Positions 44,726 through 58,019 of a stretch of DNA of 60,000 nucleotides are shown one piece after another. Both the position numbers and the translations under genes were made by a program. The stretch spans positions 2,420,001-2,480,000 of the forward strand of contig NC_088307.1 of the NCBI RefSeq assembly GCF_032854445.1. Direction: 5' to 3'. How positions within the stretch are numbered: position 1 is the first letter of the stretch; each line of letters starts with the position of its first letter. This stretch comes from Liolophura sinensis. Lineage: Eukaryota; Mollusca; Polyplacophora; Chitonida; Chitonidae. The notes beneath the pieces are model-generated. The model did no database searches. It was not told where the DNA came from and saw only the letters and a program-made list of their open reading frames with translations.

Positions 44726-45524
44726 GTAAACAGGGTAAAAATCTACATACATGTAGCACCATCTGCTTTTCAGTTATCACTACAGGGGCTCTGTTTCCCC
44801 GGGACTGGAAACAGAGGCCTTTCTGGTCATTTCGTCACTCCATGGGAACATTAAGCAAAAACACACTGCTTGCCATGATATAGTAGATGGGCATGAAGCT
44901 ACCACTTCTCTTATTCCATCACCACGTAAATGTGATATTTATGGTAAAGAGGCATTTCAGAGCCAGTTCTAAAACAGATTATACCATTAGCCCATGTATA
45001 AACATTTTAACAGACTTTGTAGCAGTTTTTCACTCAACATTAAAAGCGAATGACTGGACTCTATTACTCTGTGATTCCTTTACACTACGATCTCTCAGCA
45101 TTTGCTAAATTTTTATCAGTGTCAGTTGGTACATATAGAACATTTTACTGAAGATTTTACATGAAGGGCTGGGTTTTTAATCTTAAAAGCTGTTTACATG
45201 TAACATATTGTTACAATAATAAAGGAAGTATGCAATTTAAAACAAAACAGATGAACAATTAGGGTAACTCCAAAACCACTGCTGGGTTTCACAATGTATA
45301 ATGTAATTTATTCTATATAACTTTGATTGTTTCTGAACAGTAACCATATCCTACACATAGGCACTAAAACAGCACGTACATGTACATTAGCATATGCTGA
45401 TGCTGATAAACAAAGCACTTACCAAAAGTGAAACAATTACAGATGTTTTTATACTTTTTTATACTGACATCCTGGTTTTCACAAGGGTTAGAAATGATCG
45501 TATTACTAACCATGTATGTTTCTA
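44726..45524. other. Non-coding stretch
   Basis: Nothing recognised. A - strand donor-like GGTAAGTG at 45417-45424 has no convincing exon. Confidence 0.4.
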
Positions 45525-45720
45525 GTATCAGGACAATAACTAGAAAAACACTAAAGGTTCTAATCCCAAACTTTAATGGTGACATTAAAGAAATTTTAAA
45601 AATGCAACTCAAAATCATGCTTACCAAGAGCTTGAAGAATGAATGAATGAAAGAAATTGATGAGAAAACTTAACTTTGTATTGGTAAACCATCATATTTT
45701 TATTGAATATCACATCTTAA
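45525..45720 (-). repeat. Dispersed repeat B, copy 2
   Basis: AAGGTTCTAATCCCAAACTT, GGTGACATTAAAGAAATTTT and ATGAAAGAAATTG match copy 1. Confidence 0.6.
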
Positions 45721-45831
45721 CTGAATGTAAAACATTCTGATCTGTGAAGGGAACTCATCTCTATAAAAGTTAATATGTCTTTTCTAAGATGCAAGTGTAA
45801 TAGCCATGGTACATGAAGTTACAATCAACTT

Positions 45832-46092
45832 TGGGCACCTCCATGGCTGAGGCGGCATGGCGCAATGACCCAGGAGCCTTCCACCAATGCTGTCACAGTC
45901 AGTTCAAGCCTAGTTCATCCTGGCTTCCGCTCCGGCCATACGTGGAATGGTCTGTCAGCAACATGCGGATGGTTGTGGGTTTTCCCCTGGACTCTGCCCG
46001 GTTTCCTCCCACCATAATGCTGCCGCTGTCATACATGTGAAATATTCCTGACTAGAGCGTAAAATACCACTCAAATATAGAAATAAATAAAA
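45832..46092 (+). mobile_element. tRNA-derived SINE, full length, with exact 12-bp TSD
   Basis: Head GGGCACCTCCATGGCTGAGG, B-box side CAGTCAGTTCAAGCC, middle GGTTTCCTCCCACCATAATG, tail and AAATAAATAAAA. TACAATCAACTT flanks it at 45820-45831 and 46093-46104. The + frame across it is not a gene. Confidence 0.96.
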
Positions 46093-46104
46093 TACAATCA
46101 ACTT

Positions 46105-47358
46105 CACCTAAGGATGCTTTGTTGATCTGGGCCCAGCTTCACTATTACTGTCCCTTTGCCCTACATGTATAAAAGTGATTTGTGTACGATGTATGCCAAG
46201 GGCCCAGTCTGCTACCTTCCTAATGGGACACAAATATGCATAATGCTCAATGCCATGTCAAACCCTCAGCCAATAAACCCATTTTTTTTTTATTGAAATC
46301 TGTTAATCAGAACTACTTGTATGTTCATACATGCTGGTCACCACTAGCTTCTGGTTTGAGCAGGTCTCTGGATTGCTCACATAAACCCCTCAAGACATCA
46401 CTCAGTTGCGGATCATCTTGGAAAAAACACTGAGACAGGACAGATGGCCTACTGCCAGAGAAAAAAAAAAGGGGAAATTACCCGACCATAAAACAGACAC
46501 TTCTTCAGAAACCAGATGCCAAGGCCACGTACCATGCACCATGACGAAATCTGCATAGTGTTTCTCTTCAGATTCTCCCTGCTGCAGAGAATCCAAAAGG
46601 TCTTTTTAAGGCAGGCTACAGCTTTCTCTCCTCCCCTGGCTTCAACACACTTTAACTAAGATGAATAAAGGATCTGAAATTTAGCCATACTTTTGAATCC
46701 AGCATACCCGAAGGTTTTCAGAAAGACTCATTGTTCACAGTTTGAATGACTGACAATCCATGCACATGTGGGATGACACCAACATTCCGCTCTGCTCTAC
46801 AGTGTATTACTAATTACAGCACTTCAAATCACAAGTCACTACAGCCTTTTGCCTTATAACATCATTCATGTATCACAGAGTTCGAAACATCACCAAAACA
46901 TTAATCCACATGTGACTTGTGATCCACATTAGCTTTTAAAACACAAGCCCATTAAATTAACAGATTGAAGGGACATAACTCTTTCCTATCACTAGCTGTT
47001 GTGACAATCTATATCGTGTTTACAATACATTAGCCGTGCTCATCAAGCATTCAGAAGCGCTACTACATCATGTATATATATATATATATATAATCAACAC
47101 ACCTTGAGCTATACATGTAAATGCATTTCATGATGTCAAATGACACAGGTGGCTGTAAATCAAGCTCCAGTTGATCTGGCTGTATCTTTAAGTCAAGAGG
47201 TTTACCAGATGGCTGAGCGACCACAGTGTAAGTACTGTGAACAGTTTAATTCCTACCACACACAGCCCAGTTTTTCTATACATGTACATGTATCTAACCA
47301 CCACATCATATAAATGAAATAACAATTCCGGGGTGAAGATTGAAATACATGTGACCTC
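46105..47358. other. Non-coding stretch
   Basis: A (TA)n run lies at 47072-47092 and a decayed SINE-like piece at 47145-47220 (CTTTAAGTCAAGAGGTTTAC), related to the one near 3280. No exon seen. Confidence 0.4.
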
Positions 47359-47429
47359 TGAACCAAGGCGTATTCTTGATTATGGCGTAAAAAAAACACC
47401 AATCAAATCAATCAAATAAATAAATAAAC
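47359..47429 (+). mobile_element. SINE 3' tail
   Basis: TATTCTTGATTATGGCGTAA, AACACCAATCAAATCAATCA, AATAAATAAATAAA. Confidence 0.75.
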
Positions 47430-50270
47430 GAATCATGTACATGCATAATTTAACTTGTAACATGTTTATAGAGGCAAATTTCAATTCAATAAGATTGAAG
47501 CTGGTCACAGTGTCAGGCTGTTTTGTTTCTATGATAAAAATAAAAAAAATACCATACTTTTCCGTTTGTTCACACATATTTCTTTCCATGGAAACGATGC
47601 AGTGTGTAAGGCAATAAGGCAGGAGACAGGAAGTACCTGAATAGCACAGTTTCAGACACTCTTACCACAGTTTTTCAAGTGAAATTTGGAAGGCCCTTAC
47701 CACTGATCAGTGAACTCATGTACATGTATAGTTTTTCACAGCTATTAATAAGCAAACCACTAGCGAACCACTGGCAAAACCACTGGCAGGCTACTGTTCA
47801 TGTCTCTGAGCTTTCTGATCGTGCATATAATGCTCAACATCACATCTGTTAGCCTTAACAGTGTTCACGGCCACACCTCAGTATATTTTCTTAACACAGA
47901 ACTAGAGCCTGTTTCTCTTAACTTTTCTGTTTGTTTTCTGTCTGAGGACACTTTTTATATCCTATAATAAAACTTACTACAGCTTCTTAAGGTACATTCA
48001 GTAATCTACATGTACATGCGTCTTGGTCGTCGCGACCTTACATTCATGTGACAAAAAGAAAAAAAATCACAGTGGTGAATTGCCTCTTTGATGTCTTTTT
48101 TGTATACTATGTGTTTTCCAAAAGACTTGTAACAACGTAATGCAAATAACTTGATATAAACTTTCATCTGTTCAATCTGAGGTCTGCAGACTGTAACACC
48201 TACATACATAATATATAAAACTGAATATTGAAGACAGAGAGAAATTTTTTCTAGAGGTGATAAAGCACCTACAGAATGTGAATTTATGAAATGTTTATTA
48301 TCACAAAACTATAATATAAAAAAACTGTACAATGTGTGATTATTTTGTATACAAGTACATGCACATGCAATCATGCTGTCAAAGAAAAAAAGATTTAAAT
48401 TTCAGTGTTATGTCTTGGCATACATATATATGTATATGTTCAAAAACAGAAAGTGGAAATAATAAACTAGATAATTACATTGTATACATGCCACAATGTG
48501 TCTATATGCAGTTTTATCAACAGTAGAAGTTGAAATATATCAGGCCCCTATCCATAAACAGTCAACCCTGATCTGGCTCCTCACCCCATCCTGTCTCACC
48601 CCTCCCCACCCCCAACCAAACACTTCCCAGAGACTGCTCCCTAAATTGTTTTCGACTTGTCACAAAAGGTCAGGCTGCGTCTCCAAACAGTGTTATTTCT
48701 GAAGCATGTTACTTCCACATGACAGTGGCTGAGAAACAGTCTATGCCTTCCACCCAAAATCTGATTGTCATTTTCTAGCCTAATCATTCCAGACTGTTTC
48801 TCTAGGCTATATCCCCCTAAACACCCAGCTCCCACTGACTGCGTTTACTGAAAGCGGCTACAACATCGTGTTAAACCCATTGGAAATTTAACACTTTCAG
48901 CATGCTCTCACTCTCAAACCAAAACAAAATTGAAAAAATGAAAATTTCCCAGGGTGGGGCAAATTATACAGTAAGGTCTGTCACAAGCATTCTTTGATTT
49001 CATGTTGATGGAAACTCCTTTTGCAAGCACCTGTAATTATAAAATACATTTTCTCTTTGCAACTTACTTATTTCAAAGGTTAAAGACACTTGGTGAGGAA
49101 ACATGAAAAAGTACTACAAAACAAGAGTGTGCTTTTAAAGAAACTGAACAAAGATATGCCACTTTACTTTTTGGGCATATTTAATGTTTCTTTACAATAT
49201 AATCCCGCTATTTTACGCATGTTTTCCAATTAATTTCTGGACTGACCTATGGGGCAATAGCAAAAACAACAGTTTAAAGGTATTTGTTATCCTCCAAAAA
49301 TAAGCTGAAAAGTTTTTTTGCATTTTTATACAATATTTTGGGCCATCTCGTATACAATGTATTTTGTGTTATTAACTGATAAAAACCAAGCATTTCATGA
49401 ACACTTATCCAATAACCCAATGTGGCAATCACTAAGGAAACCACAACAACTGCCTTGGTTCCCTGATTGGGTATGTACATGTACACATGGTGTCATAAAT
49501 CCAAGATTCACAGCACCCTGGTTTTACAACAGCTTACAGCAACAAATGAATCTCATGCATTTCTTCTCTCTCTGCCAATGAAGCACGGATTAAGAGGTCA
49601 AATACTTAGCAGTCGCAAGCATCTGTCCCTTTGTTCAGCAGCCAATAAAAATTTTGTCACATGTGGCTATACCAATCTTCTCACAACTAATTTTCAGCTG
49701 TTTGTCAGCTAGCCTCATTTTGAATGATGCGCCAGCCTCATTTGGCATGTTCCAACCTCATTTTAGTGGTTTCATCCCTTGTCATGATATCGGCCGTTTC
49801 TGTCACCCCCATGAATTAATCAGCCTTTATTGGAGCCTCTGTTCTAATGTACATGTGTGTTTTCAACGTGTCTCCATTTAAACAAAGGACGTCAAATCTC
49901 GGACAGGGAATTGTGAAGGGAGGACCTCCTCTCCACCCACCCCCAAACCCCGAGCTCCTTTCTTCACCCAGCGAAATGTCACACACTCATAAGACTTCAC
50001 ATTGTGAACACAAAGGATGACATCATTCCCTGGGTCAGGACAAAGTTCAATCCAGGAGTTCAAAGAAAATATTATGACAATGTTAAAGTGCAATACTGAA
50101 ATTAATTCATTTACATATATTCCATGGATCCACATGTTGATATATCAATCAAGCTTTCATATTTACGTGTACTGTAAGTTTTAGCACAATAAAACAGTAG
50201 CACTTTTTTTTTTTTTTTTACTGTAGATAGGCTCATACAACTAATCTTAAATTTAGATGTAAGTTTTTCC
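47430..50270. other. Non-coding stretch
   Basis: No exon or clear repeat seen. Pyrimidine-rich patches near 48570-48630. Confidence 0.4.
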
Positions 50271-50385
50271 ATAATTCCTCAACCTTTTTGCATGTCAAAG
50301 CAACTTTCAGTGTGAGTTACACACCTTTTCACCTTGATTTTTGAGACAAATCTACATGGGTCAGGTTGGCCAATCATATAATTAT
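50271..50385. mobile_element. MITE-like element, partial copy
   Basis: CATAATTCCTCAACCTTTTT, GCAACTTTCAGTG and GGTTGGCCAATC match the left half of the element at 51334. The right end is missing. Confidence 0.55.
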
Positions 50386-51333
50386 TATACACTTATGCAG
50401 GCTGATGTCTGTGATTTTATAACACCCAAACAATTCCTTGTTTACTCAGTCTCAGACTTAAACAAACAATGCTCATATTGTACTTCTACTCCTGCATATA
50501 TATAAACTTGTACACACAATCCTGAAAGCAGGTCTGCTTCAGTCTAAACAAACAACAATACGATTCCCAGTAAATGTTTATCCTACATACATGTGTCGTC
50601 GTATGGTCATGATATAAAGTTGGTGCTGTCTCTGTCATGACTTTATTGCATGATGACGAGTCATCCTGTCACATCACTACTCGTGATCCGTACAAACAGG
50701 CGCTGTGCTGCCATGTCTGTGCCTATACATTTGAAGAAGGCTGACAGAATAGATGCATCAAGGGAGGAATATATCGCGTGCCAAAACTATACACTGACAT
50801 ACACCTACATATACATATGTATGCAAATATAGAACTGATTACAGAGTACATGTAGATTTACTTTAAAAGTAAATGGAAATATCTGCAGTTGGAGAAAATT
50901 GCCACCAACTTAAATAACGTTTACCTAAATTTCAGTCAGAAAATATTTCATGATTTGGGCAATGAAATATATCAATACTATATCACTACTCTAATCTAAG
51001 TAAATTTTACGGCACACAAGTCATTACAGCAATGTAACATGATCCCGCCACACTACATGTGCCTTTGTTTTATAACCTGTATGTCTCCTGCATGAACGCT
51101 CATTCATGGTTAATCTATTTATTTATCCCCTGGGGGGATATTAACCCATGTCCATCTGCAGGTTGCTGACAGACCTTCCCACATCAATGTTACTCGATAA
51201 CAACATAACAGCTACATGTAGTATAACTACTGCTTTATGGTTGTATGTTAACCTGATTAACTGATTGCCAGTTTGTTTACACATACCTACTACATATACT
51301 TTGTCTCCTGTACAACACATTCATCTCATTCCC
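50386..51333. other. Non-coding stretch
   Basis: Contains a SINE remnant (51114-51183, CATCTGCAGGTTGCTGACAG). The frame at 50650-50832 has no splice support. Confidence 0.4.
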
Positions 51334-51546
51334 TAATTCAACCTTTGCACATATAAAACAGCAACTTTCAGTGCAATTTAAACACCTTTTTTCATTTGAT
51401 TTTGGAGGCAAAACTACATTAGTTGGATTTGCCAATTTCAAGGCTTCACAAAAAGTGTAATTTTATCAGTCAACACAGATGAAATGCCCCCATAATATGC
51501 TTAACTAAACACCTTGCAAAGATGCTAAAAAGTTGAAGAATTACAA
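51334..51546. mobile_element. MITE-like element, TIR TTCAACCTTT
   Basis: Starts CTAATTCAACCTTTGCACAT and ends GCTAAAAAGTTGAAGAATTA. It shares CAATTTAA, TTTGATT, TTAGTTGGATTTGCC-like and CTTCAC-AAAGTGTAA-like blocks with 30988-31197. Confidence 0.65.
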
Positions 51547-51802
51547 TATTATGCATGTATGTGTATTGTCTCTACATGTACGTGGTCAACACAACTAGCT
51601 GTGTGAAAATCAATCTCTCTCTATTGTGACCAGTGTCACGGTCTGTATTGCTACATATGTAAGACAGAGCAATTCTAGGTCAATTATTAATTACTTGGCG
51701 ACCCCCTTTGTGATACAATAATAATTATGTATCGATCCTCAACTGCCCACCAACCCTAACCCACAACCCCAACTGTCCCCATCTTCAATGCTAATTGTAT
51801 TA

Positions 51803-51840
51803 AGTGGTGCAAATATATATCTATAGATATTTGCACCACT
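51803..51840. repeat. Perfect 14-bp inverted repeat, 10-base loop
   Basis: AGTGGTGCAAATAT and ATATTTGCACCACT face each other across ATATCTATAG. Confidence 0.95.
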
Positions 51841-53879
51841 TCACACAGCCCCTATGGTATAAGACTGGGATCCTGATCTCAGAAATCCATCTCTGGGTAT
51901 ATCTTCAACCTTTCCACATGTTTGCAAGGCGTTTCTGAACTAAATTCTAACCTAAATGCCCTCAGATTTGCATATTTAGAGGCAAATGAATGACATAAAA
52001 TGTTATTGTTAATGCAGAAACTTGCAAATCACCATCTAAGCAAACCTCAAAAATTCCTATCTAAAATCAACAAAACTCTTGGAATCAAACAAAATGGGAA
52101 ACTTTGTCATTGGTGTATTTACCATTGTAAAAACAAATCTACATGTACATTCTCAATATTTTCAAATGGAGATTAAGGCAACATTTTAAATCTTTCCATG
52201 TATGTGCTGATAACAAAGTAAGTCATTCTCAATCTCTTCACCTGTGTACAGCCAGAGATCGATTTGAACCTCTACAAACTCACTGGTGACAATCATGGGT
52301 AAATCAGCTAAGCACCGCTGTGGCGAACACAGTGAACATGTCACTCAACAGCTGAATAAGCCACTGAACATCACAGCCAAGTCACTCTAATGACCTTACT
52401 CAATTTGTACACAGGTAATGATGTAACAATCAAATCACAGGGGTAAATCTTGTCCAAAATAAGTGCAGTCATTTATGCTAACTAATCACCTTAATACTGG
52501 CCATTTTAAATCCAAACAGCCAACACCCTTCTGAAGAATGAACATAGTGATATAAATGTATCTAATTACTAATATGCCTGTAGACTGACATTAGCATATT
52601 AAATCCCATTATTTTAACAGGCCTTGGCATATAATATACACGTGCAGCAGGCTACATGTTTTGTTGAGTGTTCATGGTTATTTCATTTCGGTGCAATCTT
52701 AAATCTGATATCTGCAGCATTTTATTAGTAGCCTTTCTGGCCGGCAACAAGAGATCTTGCATACAACATATAAGTAAGTATCAATGCATATGTGTCCATA
52801 GACACGTTACCCATGGCGACTGCTTTTCTCCACTCAAACGTCAATAACTGCCTTCCGATAAGCTAAAATAATCATTCTATTATTAAATAGGTAAAAATTA
52901 TTACTTATATATCATAGTATTGTCACCTGTTATTAAATACATTCATTTCAGATGTAAACCACAATCGTGTATGAACAAGATCTTAACTACATCTTAACAT
53001 GAAGGCAGGACTACTTAGAGTTACAGGTACTTGCAGGTATTTTTCTTTATGAAATGAGACGCATCTTACAATGTACTGGTACTCTTCAAACAAATATGGT
53101 AATACCTGTAAACACTGAGTATTTTAGAGGGTTATGCTGTTGGGCAATCAGTATAAGCAATAAAGCTCATGTACACAGTACCGCAAGCGCATTAAAATCT
53201 CTTCATATAGCCATTTATCCACACATTGATTTACCTGGACTGCAGACATTCCAGCAGGGAGGCAGGTTATTAGATAGATTGATCTGATTATTCCCAGATT
53301 ATGCAACAAAACTGTCGATCAATAAATAGCTAATTACCATCCACAAACAGTCTCATTAATGGGGCGAGGTTGCTAAGAGAGTTGCATGCTCAGTCAAGGC
53401 AGCCTCTGGGATGATGAATCCAATGTACATGAAGGATCATTTATACATACAGTACATATACAACAGTACACAGAATCTGCAGGTACTGACACGAAAAATC
53501 CTCTTTATGTAAATGTTGTGTATATATATACATCTACATGTAAGTCTATATTCAAATCTGTCCAATCAACTGCTTCAAAATGTACAATTACTTATGTATT
53601 CTCGATAATGAACAAGCACTGGTCTGTAATTCTTCCTGAAGCCCTCCATAAACATCCCTAATTTACAATGCACATATTCTACAATGGAACACGTATTCAT
53701 GATCATCACTGCCGAGCTCCCAATTTCATACAAGTCAGGCACATGTACTACATGTAACTGGAGATTCCATGCATCTAAAATGCCTCACATTATGTGACTG
53801 AAATCTAAGAAATATATTACATATCCGTACTTAAGTTTTGAAACATTGACTGAAATGTCACGTACGTATATATGTTCAG
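51841..53879. other. Non-coding stretch
   Basis: A piece at 51905-52160 may be a reversed, decayed relative of the element at 51334 (TCTTCAACCTTTCCACAT, TTTGCAAGGCGTTT). No exon seen. Confidence 0.4.
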
Positions 53880-54110
53880 GGCTACTGTATATCAGGAAAG
53901 AACAGAAGAGTCTGATTTATCATCCCAAACTTTGACGGTGACATTGTGACTAAGGCACCAAACAACAATAAATTTTTTAAGATGCAACTGCTTTCTGAGA
54001 GTTTTTTTTTGTCTGTTTATGAAAGAAAGTTGTACAAAAACTTTTCACTATTAATTCTCATATTTTTGTTCAATTTACTTGTTTTAATGCAGCTTTTCCG
54101 GAACTAAAAT
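53880..54110 (-). repeat. Dispersed repeat B, copy 3
   Basis: ATCATCCCAAACTTTGACGG, TGACATTGTG and TGAAAGAAAG match copies 1 and 2, as does the following TTTTAATGCAGCTT. Confidence 0.55.
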
Positions 54111-56945
54111 GGCATGGTCTAAATGTTGTATATTAAACCTACTTGTACTTGCATGTATGGCCCTCTGGAGAAAGTAAACTCTGGCTTCAGTCCTAACAGG
54201 CTATGTACACCTCCATCAGTTGGTGCCAGATTTTGTTAGGTCTACCTTAGTCACCAGACCTTCTATAAACAGGTACATGCAGCACATATAGGACAATAAA
54301 ATTGTCTACCTCTGTCACCCACACGTCTTTTATCCTCACACACAAAGTGACACTTGACACAACTAAAAAGACTGACAATGGGGACAAATTTTCCTTTACT
54401 AACAGTTAACCATATTCCTAGAACCTCATGTCAAATAGGCAAAATATACACCTGGGTCACTGAGAAAGATCCAATGTGTCTCTAAAATTAATAGTGCTTT
54501 ATGAAACTATAAAATGTAGATGTACATAGGATTTTGTGCTCCCATTGCCTGCAGTATTACCATTGGTAGATTGCATGGACTTGTAACAACCATACCAAGG
54601 GTGGATCTAGTGGAGAGTGATGGGTGGCTGGGAGGGGGGGGGGGGGGGGGGGGGGGCAACTATCACAGCACATCAGGCAATGGTCCACCGGTTGCCTAGG
54701 GTCCGGGTGCTCTACAATCTTAGATGGCAGGAGATGCATTCTCAGCCATTATTAATTAATCTGCTTTGTGTACGCTAATATTTTTTGCCTTCTAAGAGCT
54801 GTGTGGAAAAATTATTGTGGACAACAGAACCCCTGCCAACATCTTATTATGTTGGAACCTGCGATCTTTCTCTACAGCAAACCAGCCTGTTTGCTTTTCA
54901 TTTGTTTTCTACACAGTATATCAACTTTTATATAAAGACGATATATACATGGCATGTAATACTGTATTTTTATGCAATTGAACCGCAAGCTCAATCCATC
55001 ATAACCCTGCCTGACTTTGTATAAATACCAATATATTGCATAGAAAACATCAAATAAATGGACTGGATGCGAGACATTTCATCTGAATGACGGAGGTTAT
55101 TTGCATACTGCGGGCACCTCATGCCAGACGAAAACCACAAATCACAGACTAAGGCAAATCACTGACATTCTGCCCCTGCCCAGGCTCTTGCATTGCCTAA
55201 GTTGAATTTTAGGTATGGTATTGTACATTTATTCAACCATGATCAAGATGTAACCCAGGGAACCCTACCTCAACTATCAGCCAATCAGCGTGGATTCTGT
55301 ATGCAATTAAATACAAAGCCATAAAAGGATTAATAGAGAGGAACTGGATGGGAGGGGGGATGTACTAGTAGTTATAACAGCCTATTCGAACACTAATGTG
55401 AGGCTCCAAGGGCAGTGTAGTCCTAGAAGCTCCACAACCCTAGATTGTTATATGTTCAAGTTTTCAGCTATTCAAAGTTAAATGATGCCCCGACAAGTAG
55501 AGCATAAAAAAGTTTAAAGCCGAAAACTGACCAAAAATGTGAAAGACTAAAAGTCTGTGCGCCAGGTTTAGGAGTCAGGGAACTGACTTTGATATGGCTG
55601 CCACATGCAGATGTACGTCTTTGGTGAAATTTTTTTCACTGTGTTAAAGGCTCCGTAAAAGAGCCTTATCTGATTGAAAGATGATAAAGAATTTCAAAAT
55701 TCATAATATAATTTTGATTACTTTCTGATTTCACGTTATTTTTGAAAAGAAAAAAGAATCTGTAGTAGCCAAAGTTGTGTATTTAGTAAGTTATTTAGTT
55801 ATTTTTTTATAGGCACTTAATCTGTTTGAATAAGGAATAATCATTTTATCTAACTATTAGTATATCGCACAGAAATTAAAACTCACACCCGAATTATGCT
55901 GTATACTCCTATGTAAAACAGCAACAATAAATCATGCTTTCTTCAGATGTAAAAGCTTCTAGCGGATTACAACACACAAACTGCGCTGTGTTTGACATTT
56001 TTTTTGACATCAAATTTTTCTGCATTATGTTCAAGACAAAGGCTACACCAATAGATAAGCTATTTCATGCAGATAAAAATTCATGTACCAGAGTTTAATG
56101 CTATGCGGCATTCAAAGTTGTGCACTACACTTCATTCACAGTGAAAACTCACCGAAAGTAAAACAGGGACCTTAAATGTATATTGTTATAAATGACGCTC
56201 TTGGGTGATGGGCATCTGACCCCTCCTGTAAATTCGCCCCTGCATACTCTTGTGCCATATTGAAAGGCTTACAATTAGTGTAAAAAATACAAGTTTTACA
56301 CAGCTTGGAAGTCAATTGACAATTTGAAATGAACTTTGAAAATTACACTGATGTAATTTTATGCTTAATATGTAAAACTCATAACATATTATAATATATA
56401 TAAACAATGTTTTATATATATATAACTCTTTTACATCTTACATGAAACTGCTAATATGTACTTTTATTACAGTCAGTATTATAATACTGTAATAAAAGTA
56501 AATATTACCAGCTTACCTGATACTGACACAGTTTAAATAGCAATACAGGCCTGACAGGATTTGGAAATCTATTCAAAAGTTGAAATGTACATGTATTTTG
56601 AAAATGACAGTACAATATAATAATGTACAATGTACACTGCTTCCTTCTGTCTGCACTTTATTTGTTCAACTCCAAAACTGGCTTGCCTGAACAGCTCTGA
56701 AGGTCATCAGCTGCACACCAGCACATTTATTCAGCAGATGATATGTCTGACCTAGTTCAGAGTAAATCAGCTGTGAGAAGTGTGTCAGCATTTCGGGTGA
56801 AACTGCTTTATACAGAGCCTGAAGAGGGATGTACAGTCATGATGGTCAGAAGCCTGTTTACCCTTAAGGAAAAAAGCCATAAGTCACATGCCAATTAGGC
56901 ATACTGCACAAATTTAAGAGATTCTCCCCATAAAATCCTACAGTT
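54111..56945. other. Non-coding stretch with poly-G
   Basis: A G run spans about 54633-54656. A perfect inverted repeat (TACTTTTATTACAGT / ACTGTAATAAAAGTA) lies at 56459-56500. No exon supported. Confidence 0.45.
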
Positions 56946-56947
56946 TC

Positions 56948-56948
<1 letters not shown>

Positions 56949-57036
<88 letters not shown>

Positions 57037-57051
57037 TATGTGTGTGTGTAT
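56949..57051. repeat. (TA)n / (CATA)n / (GT)n compound microsatellite
   Basis: A long TA run with CATACATA interruptions ends in GTGTGTGTG. The - strand YIYIYI frame is an artefact. Confidence 0.97.
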
Positions 57052-57994
57052 ATCTTTATTTCTTTCTTTTTTATTTTTGGTGGCTTAGCATGGGTCATGT
57101 CTTCAAGTTTAGCATAAAATTTTACTGATCTGATACACAAATCCTTATAGTAAACCTATTAAAATGAAACAACTATTGCAGCACTTGTACACCTTAAATA
57201 ACTATATATCATTCTAAGTTACCATATATGTGTGTACATAAGTTACCATGAATATTTTAAATGATTAAATACATGAAACTGGCACACCACAAATGACAGT
57301 CTAAACACGATGATAAAGTAGGCCTACTGTGATGAGCTAAAATAGATGGAGTAGTGAATGTGTACGCATGTAACTCACTAAAGTTTGTGTTTTCATGTAT
57401 TAACAACCATAGTTTAAATGTTTCTGTAATAAGTGAATGCTGCCCTAACACTCTGACACCTCCTCGTCAAATCCAAAAGTGTTATCTAGACACATTTGAG
57501 AATAATTTGCCTTAAACCAAGGCTTGGAAATGTTAACATTGGAACGTAGCTAACCATGCTATTTCTGTTTTAATCCCTGTTGTACATATATTTTAATGAG
57601 AATGTAGTCCAGTTGAAGATAATGATACACACACTTATAGTGCATCAATTAAGAATGAAGAGACAGAAATCTTGATTCTGTATGCACATCTCTAAATCAT
57701 GTATATGTACGTGGACTGACAAAACAGATATATGATTACGGATAGAACTCTCTAATTACTGAAATAAAATAACCTCTCTGTATCAAACTACATACAGGCT
57801 GGAGTACAGAGGAACTTTATTTTCAGCCACCTGGTAGCAGTTGGCCCTCTGTGAATCACAAGTGAATCGACTGCGAACGGCTGGCAGTCACAATAAAACA
57901 CGATGCTCCCCAGTTGTCTGTCAGTGTCACAGTTGTCGAAGCGCTTGTTGCGGTTAGATCAAAACCTCAAACAAAAAAGAAACCAGTGGCCTAC
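57052..57994 (-). other. Inferred first-intron sequence of the - strand gene
   Basis: AT-rich on the left, with CpGs rising over 57870-57990, as expected on approach to the shared promoter. No repeat recognised. Confidence 0.4.
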
Positions 57995-58019
57995 CTTGCT
58001 TCTCCGCCCTCCCAGACAT
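57995..58019 (-). CDS. Candidate start exon of an unidentified - strand gene (MSGRAEKQ)
   Basis: On the - strand, ACAAAATG begins a short frame MSGRAEKQ ending in G, followed by GTAGGCC, a usable donor. The exon exits in phase 1 with a G. That would form Asp (G|AT) if spliced to the exon at 6459-6664. It lies head-to-head with STXBP1 in a CpG-containing stretch. The donor side continues into CpG-rich sequence (57870-57990), typical of a first intron next to a promoter. I do not recognise the protein. Eight codons are too few for homology, so this rests on context, start codon, donor and phase. Confidence 0.5.

Noticed and set aside
45364-45627. 87-codon - strand ORF with a donor-like GGTAAGTG
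   Set aside because: It overlaps dispersed repeat B. The only acceptor is weak and the peptide is Lys/Ile-rich chance sequence.
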